Part shown: positions 28,784-40,897 of the stretch, one piece after another | How positions within the stretch are numbered: the stretch's first letter is position 1 | Layout: every line of letters starts with the position of its first letter | DNA from: Nigrospora sphaerica | Taxonomy: Eukaryota; Ascomycota; Sordariomycetes; Amphisphaeriales; Apiosporaceae | Length of the DNA stretch: 64,000 bases | Direction: 5' to 3' | Assembly (NCBI GenBank): GCA_018287875.1 | Contig: JAGVVL010000027.1 | Coordinates: forward strand, 62,001-126,000 | Notes under the pieces: model-generated | Told to the model about the DNA's origin: nothing | What the model saw: only the letters and a program-made list of their open reading frames with translations | Databases searched by the model: none | Position numbers and translations under genes: made by a program

Positions 28784-31700
28784 AATGACATTTGGCGGCA
28801 GAAAGAAAGATGGTTCCATGGACACAAGGGGGAAAGTTGATGTCGACCACCGTATGGCGGCCCAGGATAGGTGGTTTCTTGGAAACAGCAAATATTGAAT
28901 GGAAATTTTATTCGAGTGGGATACCGGACACGACGGGAACTTGAGTGGCTTCGAAATGGGAAAGAACGGCCAACTGCGTCGGGGAAATGGCAGAAGCAGA
29001 CGGTCGAACATCTGCGGGAGGGAAAAACAATAACTCAGGTTGCAGGTCACGCTGCCTATTTGTGGGATATGAATCATCCGGCCAATATTAGGGGAGGGAG
29101 TAGTGAACACTCGAGAAATTACCCCAGGCAGGGCCCTAGGTAGTTTCGGAGCAGGCATCGATATTGGTACCTGTACCTTGTGGAAAGTCTGGAAATCGCC
29201 TGGGTTGACTTTGCTAGATCCGAACGTCGAAAGTATTAATCCATTAAGCGAGTTGTTGTGAAAATAGCACATCTGCCCTCCCTTACCGTCCCCCTTACAA
29301 GATGATGGAACAACCGCTGAGCGGGCTGGGAAGCAGCTATGTGTATTCTAGCTGTCTGAGGTGTGTTTTGGGATATCAAACTAGGTGTTCGTGTAGATTG
29401 CAGCGGCGTCCAGCAGCACTTAAAAATGCCATGTCCTTCGACAGAAAATTAATACAGGATATTCGTAACAGCAATTGTAGGATAATTGGAAGAACAGGGA
29501 TATGCGGCACTTTGAATATAGGCAGCTCCATGAGAAGCATTGTGTTGCCAGGAACTACGGCGATATGATGCGACGATGGCTTTTTTTCTCTACCGACTGC
29601 CTTGGTATTCGGCTAAGGCAGCCGCTACCTATGAGTAACGGGAGTTTTGGGGAATTAATACACCCATCCATAAACTATGATAAACCATGTGAACAAGATC
29701 GTATGAGACTTGTTTCAACGAACCGTCGTTGACTTTGGCACGGGTTTGAGTGCTTCGTCGAGGATCACTATGGCATTATGTGATGTTGCCATGAGTACCA
29801 CGCCCTTTTGGACCTGCCCACGAACCCAGACTCCACCACTAAATGCCAGGCGCCAGGCAGATGGATAGATGGATGGCAGGTTTGGTTTCCACTACCAATA
29901 TTGTCACAGGCAACAAGATACCGTCACGTGTGCCACTCGGAGCGTGGGGCCTCACCGGCGCGTCTTGCCGAAGCCGACACAAGTACAATTTGGTGGATCG
30001 GGGTTTCCGTGTGACGGAGCGTTGGTGAGAGGAGTGCGAGGACAAAATTGGTCAGTGAGCCTGAGAAATGTGTGCGTCTTCGAGTTGTCGTTGATTGAAA
30101 GCCCAAGCGAGCGCTGGGATGGAGCGACGATTGTCATGACGATGGTGGGTCTGGGCAAGCTCCGCTGTTCGGCTTGACGGCGCGACGAGCCTAGGCCGTT
30201 CCACTGGTCGGGGAAATGCACGGGCATTCTGGCACGGGCCGGGTCGCAGTCATATGAGCGGACTTGAGCGATGGTACGGCAAACGCAAGAGCTTGCAAGG
30301 GGATGGGCAGATGGACAGTCGGGGCAACTCCGCAGTCCCCTCTCCAATTCGGGTCCTCCACAACTCCTTCCCCAGGCATGGAGGGGAAGCCTAGCCTCCT
30401 AGCCTCCTAGCCTCCAGCTCCATACCCACCCCGTCACGCGTTCCTCGGCGCGCCACGACACGGCCAGCGTGACGAGGGCCAAAAGCCGAGGGCCAAAAGC
30501 CGTGGGCCGAGAAAGCCGAGCCAGGAAAAGGGCCGATACAGCCCACGGCCGCTCAATCTGCCCCATGGTGGCGCTCGAACGAGAGTAGGCCAGCCGCCCG
30601 TATGATGGATGGGGTTGTGAGATGCCCGCGCATGTCCCCGGTGCCATTGGAAAACCGGGAAAAGTTCGGATGACGTCTGCAAGTCGGAATGTTGCCCCCG
30701 GCCCTGGAGGCTCCAACCCCCTCTCCAAGGTTCCCCGCTTTCTGTCCGCTGGCGCTTCCCCGCACTCCCCCAAAAGCGAAAGGGTTGGCTTACCCTATTA
30801 GGCCCCAGACCGCCTGCCCAGCTTTTACATGAGGATGCTGTTGGGTACAGACATCACGGCCAGCCCGTTCCAGTCGGAGTCGGTGAAGGACGACGGGATT
30901 TCCCAGGGTTTGTTCAAGGGACGGGACTGGATTTCTGTGAGAGTGTCCACGTTGCCGTAGATTGACCCAGGCAAACGGCTACCACGTCCGCTTCCTCGGC
31001 TTCCGTGGCTCAGGGGAAGCCAGTCCCGCAGCCAGCAAACGGCGCGACCTTTACTCGACCGATCAGTCTGTTCCTGACTTACAAACGTACCATGGTACCC
31101 CCTTGGGGCGCTTCGTGCAGGCATCCCCCGGGGGGCTCGCGTCGCTTGCTCAAGACGGGCGGACGCCCTTGCACACATGTCGATCGGCACGTTGTTCATT
31201 TCAATGATTCATGGGCATCGCAGCCGGGCCAGGCCCCCGCCAAGTCCGCTCGCACACGCGCGACTTGCCGTCAATGCCAGGCCGCCGGGAATCTGCCAAC
31301 CAGGCGAAACCCCGGCTACGCTCTCCCGAAAGAGACCGGGCCTGCACTGGTGAGCAAGCGAACGGCAAAGGACGAACGCTTGTCCGCGTCTGTCGGGTAC
31401 CGAATCAAAGAAAGGCCAATGACGGGAGCCGGATGACAGCCAGTCAGGCGAGATGCTTCGGGAGGCCAAGCGAGAGGGGGGAAAAGAAACTGGATTTGAA
31501 CAAGCAGCGAAGTGGAGGGAGGGAGGGGCGGGCGTGGCAGCATGTCACGGCCAGCCTGGATCCAGAGCAGCGGCTGGGCAGCGGGACGAAGAAAGAGAAC
31601 AACCTCATGCATGGAACACAGACCTCGCCTGGCAGCCCCGGAATTTTGGACGTACCTGGGGCCGTGCAGGTACATACGGCAGCATCGGTAAGTATGTAGC

Positions 31701-32685
31701 GTGACGGTGCAGTTTTCCATACATCGTACATTGATGCCCCATTTCTACCCAGCTGGAACCCCATCGGTCCGTACTCCACCACGGGCTCTTTTCTGTTCAG
31801 GGTTTGGCCCGTTCCTGTCTGCTACTACATACGATCCATGTTAACCAACGGCCATTTGATCGATGCATCCTAGCCGACCACCCGGGCTCGCCCCTCGCAA
31901 TACCGGGTTTGGTATTGGAGGTACCGTTCCGTCTCGTTTGCCGACCCGTTGGTTACACTGGAGCAAATAGGTACTTCCTACCTGCAGCTGGGCATTCATT
32001 GCTACGGTAGAGGCACCGGGGCTCCCGGCATCGATGCGTCCAGCAGCCCGCCCAGAATCCCATGATGAGTCGGCGATGAAGGGTACCAGAATGGGATCGA
32101 AGGCAAAGTTCCCTTGACGTCGGGCTGCGACCGACAACCCGTCTAAACCCCACCCGAGGTGTGGCGCCCACGTCCAGTCAACTCTCCCCGGAAATAGGCG
32201 ACGGCGCTAGGTTCACCTAGCCTTAAGCTATTGAGTACCTACCTATCCGAGGGTACTTGATCTCTACTGTGTATGATACCAATGACGATTGCGGCTTTTC
32301 CGCGCTGCAAGTCATCGTCAAGCTGCTTGTGCGCTGCATGTCCCGTCAGATGGACGGCAAATGCAACATGCAAACGGGCCCCGATCAAGCCATTATTGGA
32401 ATGGAATGTGATGGGAGGATTCCATCTCTACAGTGCCCCACGCCCAAGGTGTCGAGGTAGGTACCCCAATCTCCTTCAAGGTTGCGTCGGCCCTGCCTCC
32501 CTAGCCAACGCGCCCCGGCAGCCCAAGGGCTCCTTGCCTCCCATCCCATCCCATCCGCCATCAGGAGTCCTCGCCAACCGACGATGGGGTCCAAGAGAGT
32601 ACACGGCTGGCGTAGACCGATCACACACACACACACCCTCTCTCGCTGTCTCTTTCACACAAGCACACACACACACACACACACA

Positions 32686-32719
<34 letters not shown>

Positions 32720-33488
32720 TGACGCCAACACAGCGCAATGAGGTCACGAGTGAGGACGGCTGCCTTCCCCGCACTAATAGCCCAAATAGGGACCCAGTCC
32801 CTGAGACATGCCCGTCAGGCACGGCCTCGCGTAAACACCTGCCTGGGTGCTCATTCCGCCCCATGCGTGTGAAGGATCGTAACGCATGCGAGCAAGCGAG
32901 CGAGAGAGACTGGACACTCGACTGCAGCTAGCCCACCCACTTGCGCGCCTCTACTCATACATCCGCAGTAGTACTAGCGAGCAACATCGCGGGCGGCGCC
33001 CTCATGGATTGTCGGTCAGCGTTTTCGATCCGGGCTCCCGTCCGTTCCCACTAAGTGGACGATATATACTATCCACAAGCCCAGCAAATGTCTTCTAAAC
33101 GGCCCGAACGACGGCTCTGGTCACCTTTGCCAAGGGCCCCATCCATTCGAACACTTGGAGCCCGGCGGAGTTTCTGGAGCGGAGAACCCTGTATAGCCCG
33201 CGGCCTTCTTGCATGGGGGCGCACCTACACACCACGGCCTGCCTCGCTTCTTGGAGGTATCGGGGTCGTCGAGAACGTAGCTGCTCCACCCACTATCGCT
33301 GGCGCCGACCAGGGCCAGCCCGATCGACGAGTGTATTTAGTCGTCGGATTCGCCCGTTGACCAAGAGTTCTTCCCTCACCACCACTCTGCCCTGTGTCTC
33401 TCGACTAGTCCTGTAGTCGAAGTCGCAACCTAGAGGCTCGTACGTCCGTGTCAAGACTTGCTGGTAGACTCCTGCCACATCTAACACG
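28784..33488. other. Long region without a convincing gene
   Basis: About 4.7 kb. Open frames on both strands are short or of low-complexity, GC-driven composition; none has recognisable motifs, splice patterns or a plausible start. It contains the microsatellite at 32622-32718 and the promoter of the beta-glucosidase gene. It marks the change from the mobile-element-rich left part to the gene-bearing right part. Confidence 0.5.
32622..32718. repeat. CA/CT microsatellite
   Basis: Compound simple repeat: (CA)n, an imperfect CT-rich segment, (CA)n again, then an uninterrupted (CT)n tract, in non-coding DNA. The frames spelling Ser-Leu or Cys-Val repeats across it are artefacts. Confidence 0.9.
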
Positions 33489-36484
33489 ATGCGCGCTGCT
33501 TCGGTCCTGGCCGCGCTCACAGCGGCCGGCAGCTCGGCTGCCAGTCCTCACCAGGTATGTTGGTGACACAGCCTCGTTTCGTGCTACCCCCAAACAATGA
33601 ACACCAAGAGCACGGGGTCCTCGGCGTCGTACAGCCGTGCCAGCCTCCGATGCGTCCATAAAGCCCCCCGTCCACGTTTCCTCCCTCGGCACAAGTCTCA
33701 CCACATGTTTTGTACACCGCCTGCTTGTCCTGGGTCTTTCTTCTGCGGCGTGGCGCCATCATTTCTACGCTCCGCGATGCTGCACCTCGCTCTTTGCGGC
33801 CTTCTGGCCCTCGCGCAGCTCAGAGTAGCTAACGGTTGTCAGGTTGAGCCGCGCGCGGAGCTCGCCTACTCCCCGCCTTTCTATCCTTCGCCATGGATGA
33901 ACCCCAAGGCGCTCGGCTGGGAGGAGGCCTATGCCAAGGCCAAGGACTTTGTGTCCCAGCTCACGCTCCTCGAGAAAGTCAACCTGACCACGGGTGTCGG
34001 GTACGTCACGATGCAGACCTCGGGACTGAAGCCGTACTAACTGGAACGCAGCTGGGAAGGCCAACAGTGCGTGGGCAACGTGGGTTCGGTGCCCCGACTC
34101 GGCCTCCGAAGTCTTTGCCTGCAAGACTCGCCCCTCGGTGTCCGCTTCGCCGACTACGTTTCGGCCTTTCCCTCGGGCCAAACGATTGCGGCCTCGTTCG
34201 ACCGCACCCTGATGCACCAGCGGGGTTTCGACATGGGCTCGGAGCACAAGGGCAAGGGCGTCAACGTCCTGCTTGGACCCGTGGCGGGCGGTATTGGCCG
34301 TCACCCCGAGGGCGGCCGAAACTGGGAGGGTTTCTCTCCGGAGCCCTACCTGACCGGTGTCGCAATGCACGAGACCATCGTTGGTATCCAGGAGGCCGGC
34401 GTCATTGCCTGCGCCAAGCACTACATTGGCAACGAGCAGGGTAAGGCTGTCCGTTCCCTCCCTGTAAGGCGATGGCTGACCTTGGCACGACAGAGATCTA
34501 CCGTCAGGGCGGCCCTAACGTCTCCGAGGCCATCTCGTCCAACATTGACGACAAGACTCTGCACGAGCTTTACCTGTGGCCTTTCGCCGACGCTGTCAAG
34601 GCCGGCGTTGGTGCCTTCATGTGCAGCTACAACCAAATCAACAACAGCTACGGCTGCCAGAACTCGCACTTGCTGAACGGTGTCCTCAAGTCGGAACTTG
34701 GTTTCCAGGGCTTCATTATGAGCGACTGGGCTGCCCAGCACACCGGCGCCGCCAGCGCCGTTGCGGGCCTGGACATGAGCATGCCCGGTGACACGGGCTT
34801 CAACACCGGAAAGAGCTTCTGGGGTGCCAACCTGACCCTGGCCGTCCTCAACGGCACCGTTCCCGAGTACCGTATCGACGACATGGCGATGCGCATCATG
34901 GCTTCTTTCTTCAAAGTCGGCAACGAGATCGAGCAGCCCGCGATCAACTTCGACTCGTGGACCAAGGACACGTACGGACCGCTTCACTACGATGTCAACG
35001 ATGGCTACCAGCAGATCAACTGGCACGTCAACGTCCAGAAGGACCACCGCCACCACATTCGCGATGCCGCGGCCAAGTCGACCGTATTGCTGAAGCACGA
35101 GAAGAACGTGTTGCCTCTGAAGGAGCCCAAGTTCCTTGCCGTCCTGGGCGAAGATGCCGGCGCCAACCCCCTGGGCCCCAACGGCTGCTCCGACCGCGGA
35201 TGCAACAAGGGAACGCTTGCCATGGGCTGGGGCTCGGGCACTGCCGACTTCCCGTACCTTGTCACCCCCCTCGATGCCCTGACCATGAAGGCGGCCGAGG
35301 ATGGCACCCGCCTGGAGTCGGTTACGGACAACTTCTCGGGTTGGCCCAGCGTGAAGAACATTATCAGCCAGGCCGACGTGACGGCTCTGGTCTTTGTCAA
35401 CGCCGACTCGGGAGAGGGATACATTACGGTGGACGGCAACGAGGGCGACCGGAAGAACCTCACCCTCTGGAACAACGGCGACGAGCTCATCAAGAACGTG
35501 TCGTCCATCTGCAACAACACCATTGTCGTCATCCACTCGACGGGCCCGACCGTCGTCACCGACTGGTACAACTCGCCCAACGTCACGGCCATCCTCTGGG
35601 CCGGTCTTCCCGGACAGGAGAGCGGCCGCTCCATCGTTGACGTCCTGTACGGCAAGGTGAACCCCGCCGCCCGCACGCCTTTCACCTGGGGCGCGAAGAG
35701 CGAGGACTACGGCGTCGACATCGTTAGGGCGCCCAACAACGGCGGGGGCGCCCCGCAGGCGGACTTCACCGAGGGGGTCCTCATCGACTACCGCCACTTC
35801 GACGCCAAAAACATAACCCCCATCTTCGAGTTCGGCCACGGCCTCTCGTACACGACGTTTGAGTACAGCAACCTCAAGGTCAAGAAGCTCGAGGCGGGCG
35901 AGTACAAGCCGACGGAGGGCATGACGGCCGAGGCACCCGTCTTCGGCAACTTCTCCAAGAACCTCGAGGACTACGTCTTCCCGAGCAGCTCGATCCGCTA
36001 CATCCGGCAGTACATCTACCCCTACCTGAACACGTCCTCGTCGGCGGCCGAGGCGTCGCAGGACCCCTACTACGGCAAGACGGCCGAGGAGTTCCTGCCG
36101 CCCAAGGCGACGGACAACGGCGCCCAGCCGCTCCCCGCCGCCGGCCCCGCGCCCGGCGACGCGCCCGGCGGCAACCGGCAGCTGTGGGACGAGCTGTTCG
36201 AGGTGACGGCCGACGTGACCAACACGGGCGCCATTGTCGGCGACGAGGTGGCGCAGCTGTACGTGGCGCTCGGCGGCCCCGAGAACCCGCCCCGCGTGCT
36301 CCGCGGCTTCGACCGCCTCCGCGTCGACCCCGGCGCCACGGTGCAGTTCCGCGCCACCCTGACGCGCCGCGACCTCAGCAACTGGGACGTCGCCAGCCAG
36401 AACTGGGTCATCCTGGACCACGCCAAGACCGTCCACGTCGGCTCCAGCAGCCGCAAGCTCCCCCTCTCGGCGCCTCTGGCGTAA
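33489..36484 (+). CDS. Secreted beta-glucosidase, glycoside hydrolase family 3
   Basis: Releases glucose from cellobiose and other beta-glucosides outside the cell. Four exons: 33489-33554, 33843-34000, 34052-34440 and 34494-36484. The introns have GTATGT..GCTAAC..TCAG, GTACGT..TACTAAC..GCAG and GTAAGG..GCTGAC..ACAG. Phases agree, giving 867 residues, the usual size for fungal extracellular GH3 enzymes. Residues 1-22 are a signal-peptide start ([14 protein letters not shown]). The N-terminal catalytic domain has [30 protein letters not shown] and the nucleophile Asp in MSDWAAQ (residue 282). An alpha/beta sandwich domain and a C-terminal fibronectin-III-like domain ([17 protein letters not shown]) follow. 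Such genes are normally induced by cellulose breakdown products and repressed by glucose. The 288-base first intron is long but has an excellent branch and acceptor. Confidence 0.95.
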
Positions 36485-37155
36485 GCAAGAAGCCGCCAGC
36501 CGCCGCGCGAGTGGACGAGGGGCGGGGTTTTCATGTTTCACGGCTGGCGAGCCAAGTGGAAGACGACGCCCAGCTGTACCTGCCTCGAGTCACGGGGATG
36601 CATGGGATATGAAAAAATAAAATAAAAACAAAAACGAGCATGAGAGGAATGATGAGCCGCGGGGTACGCATTACTACGATTGTTGTATATACTTAAGTCC
36701 TAATGAGTAATGGCATGACGCTTCTTCCATACCTACTACCTATCCGTACTTGGGCTACCGCGTACCGCGACGTGAACGGGCGGACCCTATGGACGCTTTT
36801 GCTGTATTCTCTACCACTACGATCCCTCCACTCGTTAGCTGTATTCTCTACAATTGCAATCTCTCCACTTGTTATCGTTGGTTCTAGTGGTCGGCGGGAC
36901 GGAGAGGGCCAACACGGGACAGACGGATCACGCGCGGCAGATGGCTGGGAAGGAATCCACGGGTTGGTTCGCACTGGTTTTAGTATTTTCTTCTCTCTGT
37001 CTTTTGCTGTCATCTGCCAACGGACAAGGACAATCACTGCGAGGTACGCGCAAATATTACACACATTACTTTCGTCTCGGGTCGACACGCAGCGCCCGCC
37101 GGGGCGGCTTCTACTCTCTTACAAGGACGTCCCATTCGCCCACCGGGTTCGCTTA
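36485..37155. other. 3' regions between convergent genes
   Basis: Space between the beta-glucosidase and the convergent membrane-protein gene. An A-rich stretch at 36610-36635 with AATAAAA-like sequence is a plausible polyadenylation region for the beta-glucosidase. No gene seen. Confidence 0.5.
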
Positions 37156-38530
37156 CTACAGCCCCATGCGGCCCTTCCATTTAGTGTTGCCGTTGGGCTG
37201 GGGCCGGTGCTGCTCGACGCCCCAAGTATTCCACGTGCCCGAAGTCCGCGTTGTCGTCTCTGTGCGGGCCATAGACATGCGGGCGGGCGGCGGCGGCGCC
37301 CGTTCCGGGTTGGGGTTGATGGGGTAGTAATACTCGGCCGGCAGCTGCTGCCGCGGCACGGGGACGAAGCTGGGCGGCTGCAGCTGTGACTGCTGGAACC
37401 GGGGGTCCATTTGGGGCATCGGCGGCATGGCGTCCTCGTTTTCGCGAGGCAGGCCCGGCGTCTTAAGGCCGGCGGCGCTCGACGTCATACTGGCGCGTGC
37501 CGTCAGGGGGTTGAGCATCTCGGGCGTGTGGTTGCCGAGCCACGAGGACACTGAGTGCTTCTGGCCGTGCTGGACGGCGGGCGCGGGGCGTTCCGGGACG
37601 GCCATCTCGTTCTCTGCGTAGGCGGCCTGGCGCTTCTCGTCCATGTAGCCACCGAAGTAGTCGTACGAGTTGACACCTGCGCCGCCCGTCTGGTACGAGG
37701 CCGCCATCATCTCGTCTATGACGCGCGAGTCGGACCTGCTGGAAGCCGGGGGCGGTGGCGGCGCCGAGACGAAATCGGGGGACTGGGCGCGGTCCTTGGC
37801 GCGCCCGAAGCGTTTGCGGAAGTACCATGCAAGGAAGCCAATGCCCACAAGAAAACCAATGGCGCCCACGACGCCAAAACCGATGCCGACTTTGGACATG
37901 GGTTGCGGGCCGCCCGATGTTTGGGCCCCGGTCAGGCCGAGGCTCCCAGTCGGTCTTGATGGTTGTTGCGAGTCTGTGCTGTCGGGGCTGACCTGGCGTC
38001 CTGCCGTCTTGGAAGTGCTAAACGAGGTAGGCAGGATCACGCCGGGCACCACGGCTGATGTCAGCGACGCGGCCGAGGTCGGGGCTACCGAGGCCACAGG
38101 GCCGGTCGAGGTGGGAACCTCAGGGCCGACCGTGGGTGCGGCGCCGGTCTTGGTTAAGCGCTCGGGTGGCACAGGGGTAAGAGTGGTTCGGGGCCCACCG
38201 ACGGCGGCGGTTGTGGAGGGAGCAGCCGAGGAGACGGCAGGGGGCGGCACTGATTCGGTCGGTGCCGGTTGAGGCGCCGATGAGCCGGGGGGGAGAGTGG
38301 ACGCGGACGATGTCTTGGGCGACTTGGGCGACTTGGGGGATTTGGGCGAGTTGCCCGAGGAGCCGGGCGTACTGGGCGAGGAGCGGGGCTCGTTACCCCG
38401 GGGTAGCATGGCGGCATCGGGAACCATGATGCGCAGGCCATCGGCCACGGCCTCTCCACGGCGGGTTCCTCGTCTGTCCTTCTTGTTAGTCCTCCGTCTC
38501 TGGGCGGGGCCAGTCACGCACGCACCTCAT
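37156..38530 (-). CDS. Single-pass membrane protein with Ser/Thr/Pro-rich ectodomain
   Basis: Exon 1 is only 38530-38526 (ATGAG). The intron is 38474-38525 (52 bases, GTGCGT, branch GGACTAAC, acceptor ACAG). Exon 2 is 38473-37156. The join ATG AGA CGA is in frame and gives 440 residues. I chose this start because the long frame has no ATG before residue 18 and opens with a GTG inside the intron. Residues about 25-190 are rich in Ser, Thr and Pro with an SPK repeat; residues about 197-220 are a Gly-rich transmembrane helix followed by WYFRKRFGR. The cytosolic tail has PPPPPP, a tyrosine cluster YDYFGGYMDE and Pro-rich C-terminal parts. The layout recalls wall-stress sensors and other fungal single-pass proteins, but the N-terminus is not a good signal peptide. 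Function unknown. Confidence 0.72.
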
Positions 38531-40897
38531 GGTGAAGGCTGCTGTTTCCTAGCGGACGGTTCGGCAGGGTGGTACGAGAGATACGACGCGATCGCAAATG
38601 GCTGTCGCGGGGTATTATATAGAGGCCAGCCTCGTCGAAATTGCAGTGAGGGAAAGCAATAAAGCAGTCCAGCTGGCAAGTGTCGTCGAAGAGAAAAAGG
38701 GGGCCGGCCCTCACCGCGCGAAGGAGAGGTAAACGCAAAGAAAAGCGATGGGATACCCACCAGGTTGGAAGAAGGGAAGGTAGAGAGAAGAAGAAGAGGA
38801 GGAGGAGGAGGGAGGGGGAACCAAGGAAAAAGAGGACGGGGGCATGGAAGCCAAGAAGGACGTTCTATATCTCCAGGACCCGCGCCCGCGTCGAGGCAGT
38901 TCCCGTGGGTGCGACGGGGCGCGGAGTCAGGGTTCCCATGAGGCCCGGTGGGTAGGGAAACGATGGGATCGGCAATGAAACCTCTCCATCGGGGAAGGAC
39001 TGGGGACGGCTCCGGGTTTCCGTAGTATAGGCGCGCGCGCGCACACAGATGCAGCGTCACAGTGGTAAGGGAGAGCGCCGGGACGGGGGGTATTCTCGTG
39101 GGATGGGATGGCAGCGGCAGACGCGCTCTTGCTCTGACCGTCCAATTTCCTGTTCATTCCCTCGCACTCAGGCAGTAGGTGTTTTGGGTTGCGGGTGCTG
39201 TTTCGGGCAGTGGCCAGTGGCGCTCTTGGCTTCCCATGAGCCAATGAATGGGAACCCGGTCGATTGGCAGCACAGGTGCAACTGCAGACGTACGGGAAGG
39301 AACCCACTTTGATGCTGGGGTAACTGTCCATTACTTACCTACCTCTTTACGCACCTGCTCTTCTTGCCCACTTCCCATAGTATTACTCCTCAACGCCACT
39401 CACGTCCCGTCCTCCATCCCGTCGTTTCTGGAGCCAGGACGATGGTAAGCTCGTGGATGAATACTACACAGACCTCACAAAACACACAAAGCTCGCTCGC
39501 TTACGACCCGGACCCCAAATGACGCCCGAATCCACCCATGCGGCTCTTCGTTCCCCATCGGGACCGGTGCTGTTTCGAACGCCCCCATCTTCTCCAATCG
39601 TACCGCGACGCGCAGCCCCGCCGCCGGCCAAGGTACGAAGTGCCAATGCTCAGTGCTGGGCATTGTGGATGAAGGCCAAGACACGACGCCGTTTCAAAGC
39701 CCCCGCCCTGCCGTTCCGTCGTTGGCCTGCCACCCCCTTCCCTTCAGCCCGACACCAGACGAGCCGGCTTTTGCGCACGCGACCTCTTTCCTCAACCGTA
39801 GCGCCAGACCAGCGTCGTCGGTCCGCCCCCGAACCTAGACTACCTACCGGCGCTGCCCACGCGTCGCCTCAAGGTACAATTAAGATGGATGTAACCTTAA
39901 GCCGGGCATTGCACGTGTCGTCCGTGCTTTTGCGTGTTTCGTCCTTCACCATAGCAGCCGAAACGAAAGCCAGCAGCGGCTGGCAAGTCAGTTCAAGTCG
40001 TAATAATAGCTTTTACCACCGGTCGTGATTTATGCATTTGCACGTTCCCTCTTTCCCTCCCCCCTATCTCCTTCGCACACTGATGCACAAAGACTTACAA
40101 AGACTCACATGCACACGCCTACACCCACACACGCGCGCTCACAGGTATGATGATATCTGGAATTGTGTGGAAACCTAGTAAGGCCACCTATCCACGATGC
40201 TTGCTACATAATGTAAGTAGGTAACAAACTCCCGGGCTCCCTTCTCCACGAACAACGTATAGTACACGCCTTACCCACCCACGATACCACCACCCCCAAA
40301 TGAACCAATGTCTTTTTCTGGGCGAATGAAACCATAGGTACAACGTAAAACCAGGCGCTGAGCAGCCCGAACCACAAAAGTATCCTAGGCCTGCCTGATA
40401 GGATCCTCTTTCCCGGGGCCCTTCCCCGACGCGCATCGGGCGGCCTCGCGGGTCATGGCTTTGCGACATTTGCCCGGGCTACAACAGCAGGTTAGTATCG
40501 GCTCCGTGGGCAATCGACATGTGCGCCATGGGGCCGCTCGTGACGACGATGCGCCGTCCGCCCCGCCCTCTGTACCGACTTGGGGGCTATCTTCCCGGAG
40601 CTTGGCAGCAGAAAACAACGCGCCCGCACGTACGGCCACGTCAATCATCGTGATGTTGATGTTGCCCCGAAGTTGCTGCTGTTTTCGCTGCCGCTGCCGC
40701 TACGCTTTAGGCGTGTCGCCGCTAGCGCTGATGTTATAAATGGTGTTGCTGTCGCTACTGGCGTTAAGTCGGAACTGTCCAGGGTGTACAAGACGTGAAG
40801 TGGCGAGCCCCTGCGAGCTTGTGCTCCTCCGCCGTAGTATGGGGTCTAAAGGTACCCTTGGCGTAGTCTCCTCTCTTCGTGTGGCTCAATTGATGAT
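38531..40897. other. Intergenic, no supported gene
   Basis: About 2.4 kb between divergent or tandem genes. A 191-codon plus-strand frame (39453-40028) is Arg/Pro/Ser-rich and has no recognisable domain; I do not call it. A (GAG)n/(GGA)n purine-rich tract lies at about 38785-38820 in the region upstream of the membrane-protein gene. Confidence 0.5.

Noticed and set aside
32622..32718. CRISPR-like or coding repeat
   Set aside because: It is a plain CA/CT microsatellite without spacers, in a eukaryotic context.
34421..36541. 706-codon ORF antisense to the beta-glucosidase
   Set aside because: Explained by high GC at third codon positions of the GH3 gene. Composition is Val/Ala/Arg/Gly low-complexity and no family is recognisable.
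39453..40028. 191-codon plus-strand ORF
   Set aside because: Arg/Pro/Ser-rich without domain, splice context or recognisable start; not distinguishable from non-coding GC-rich sequence.
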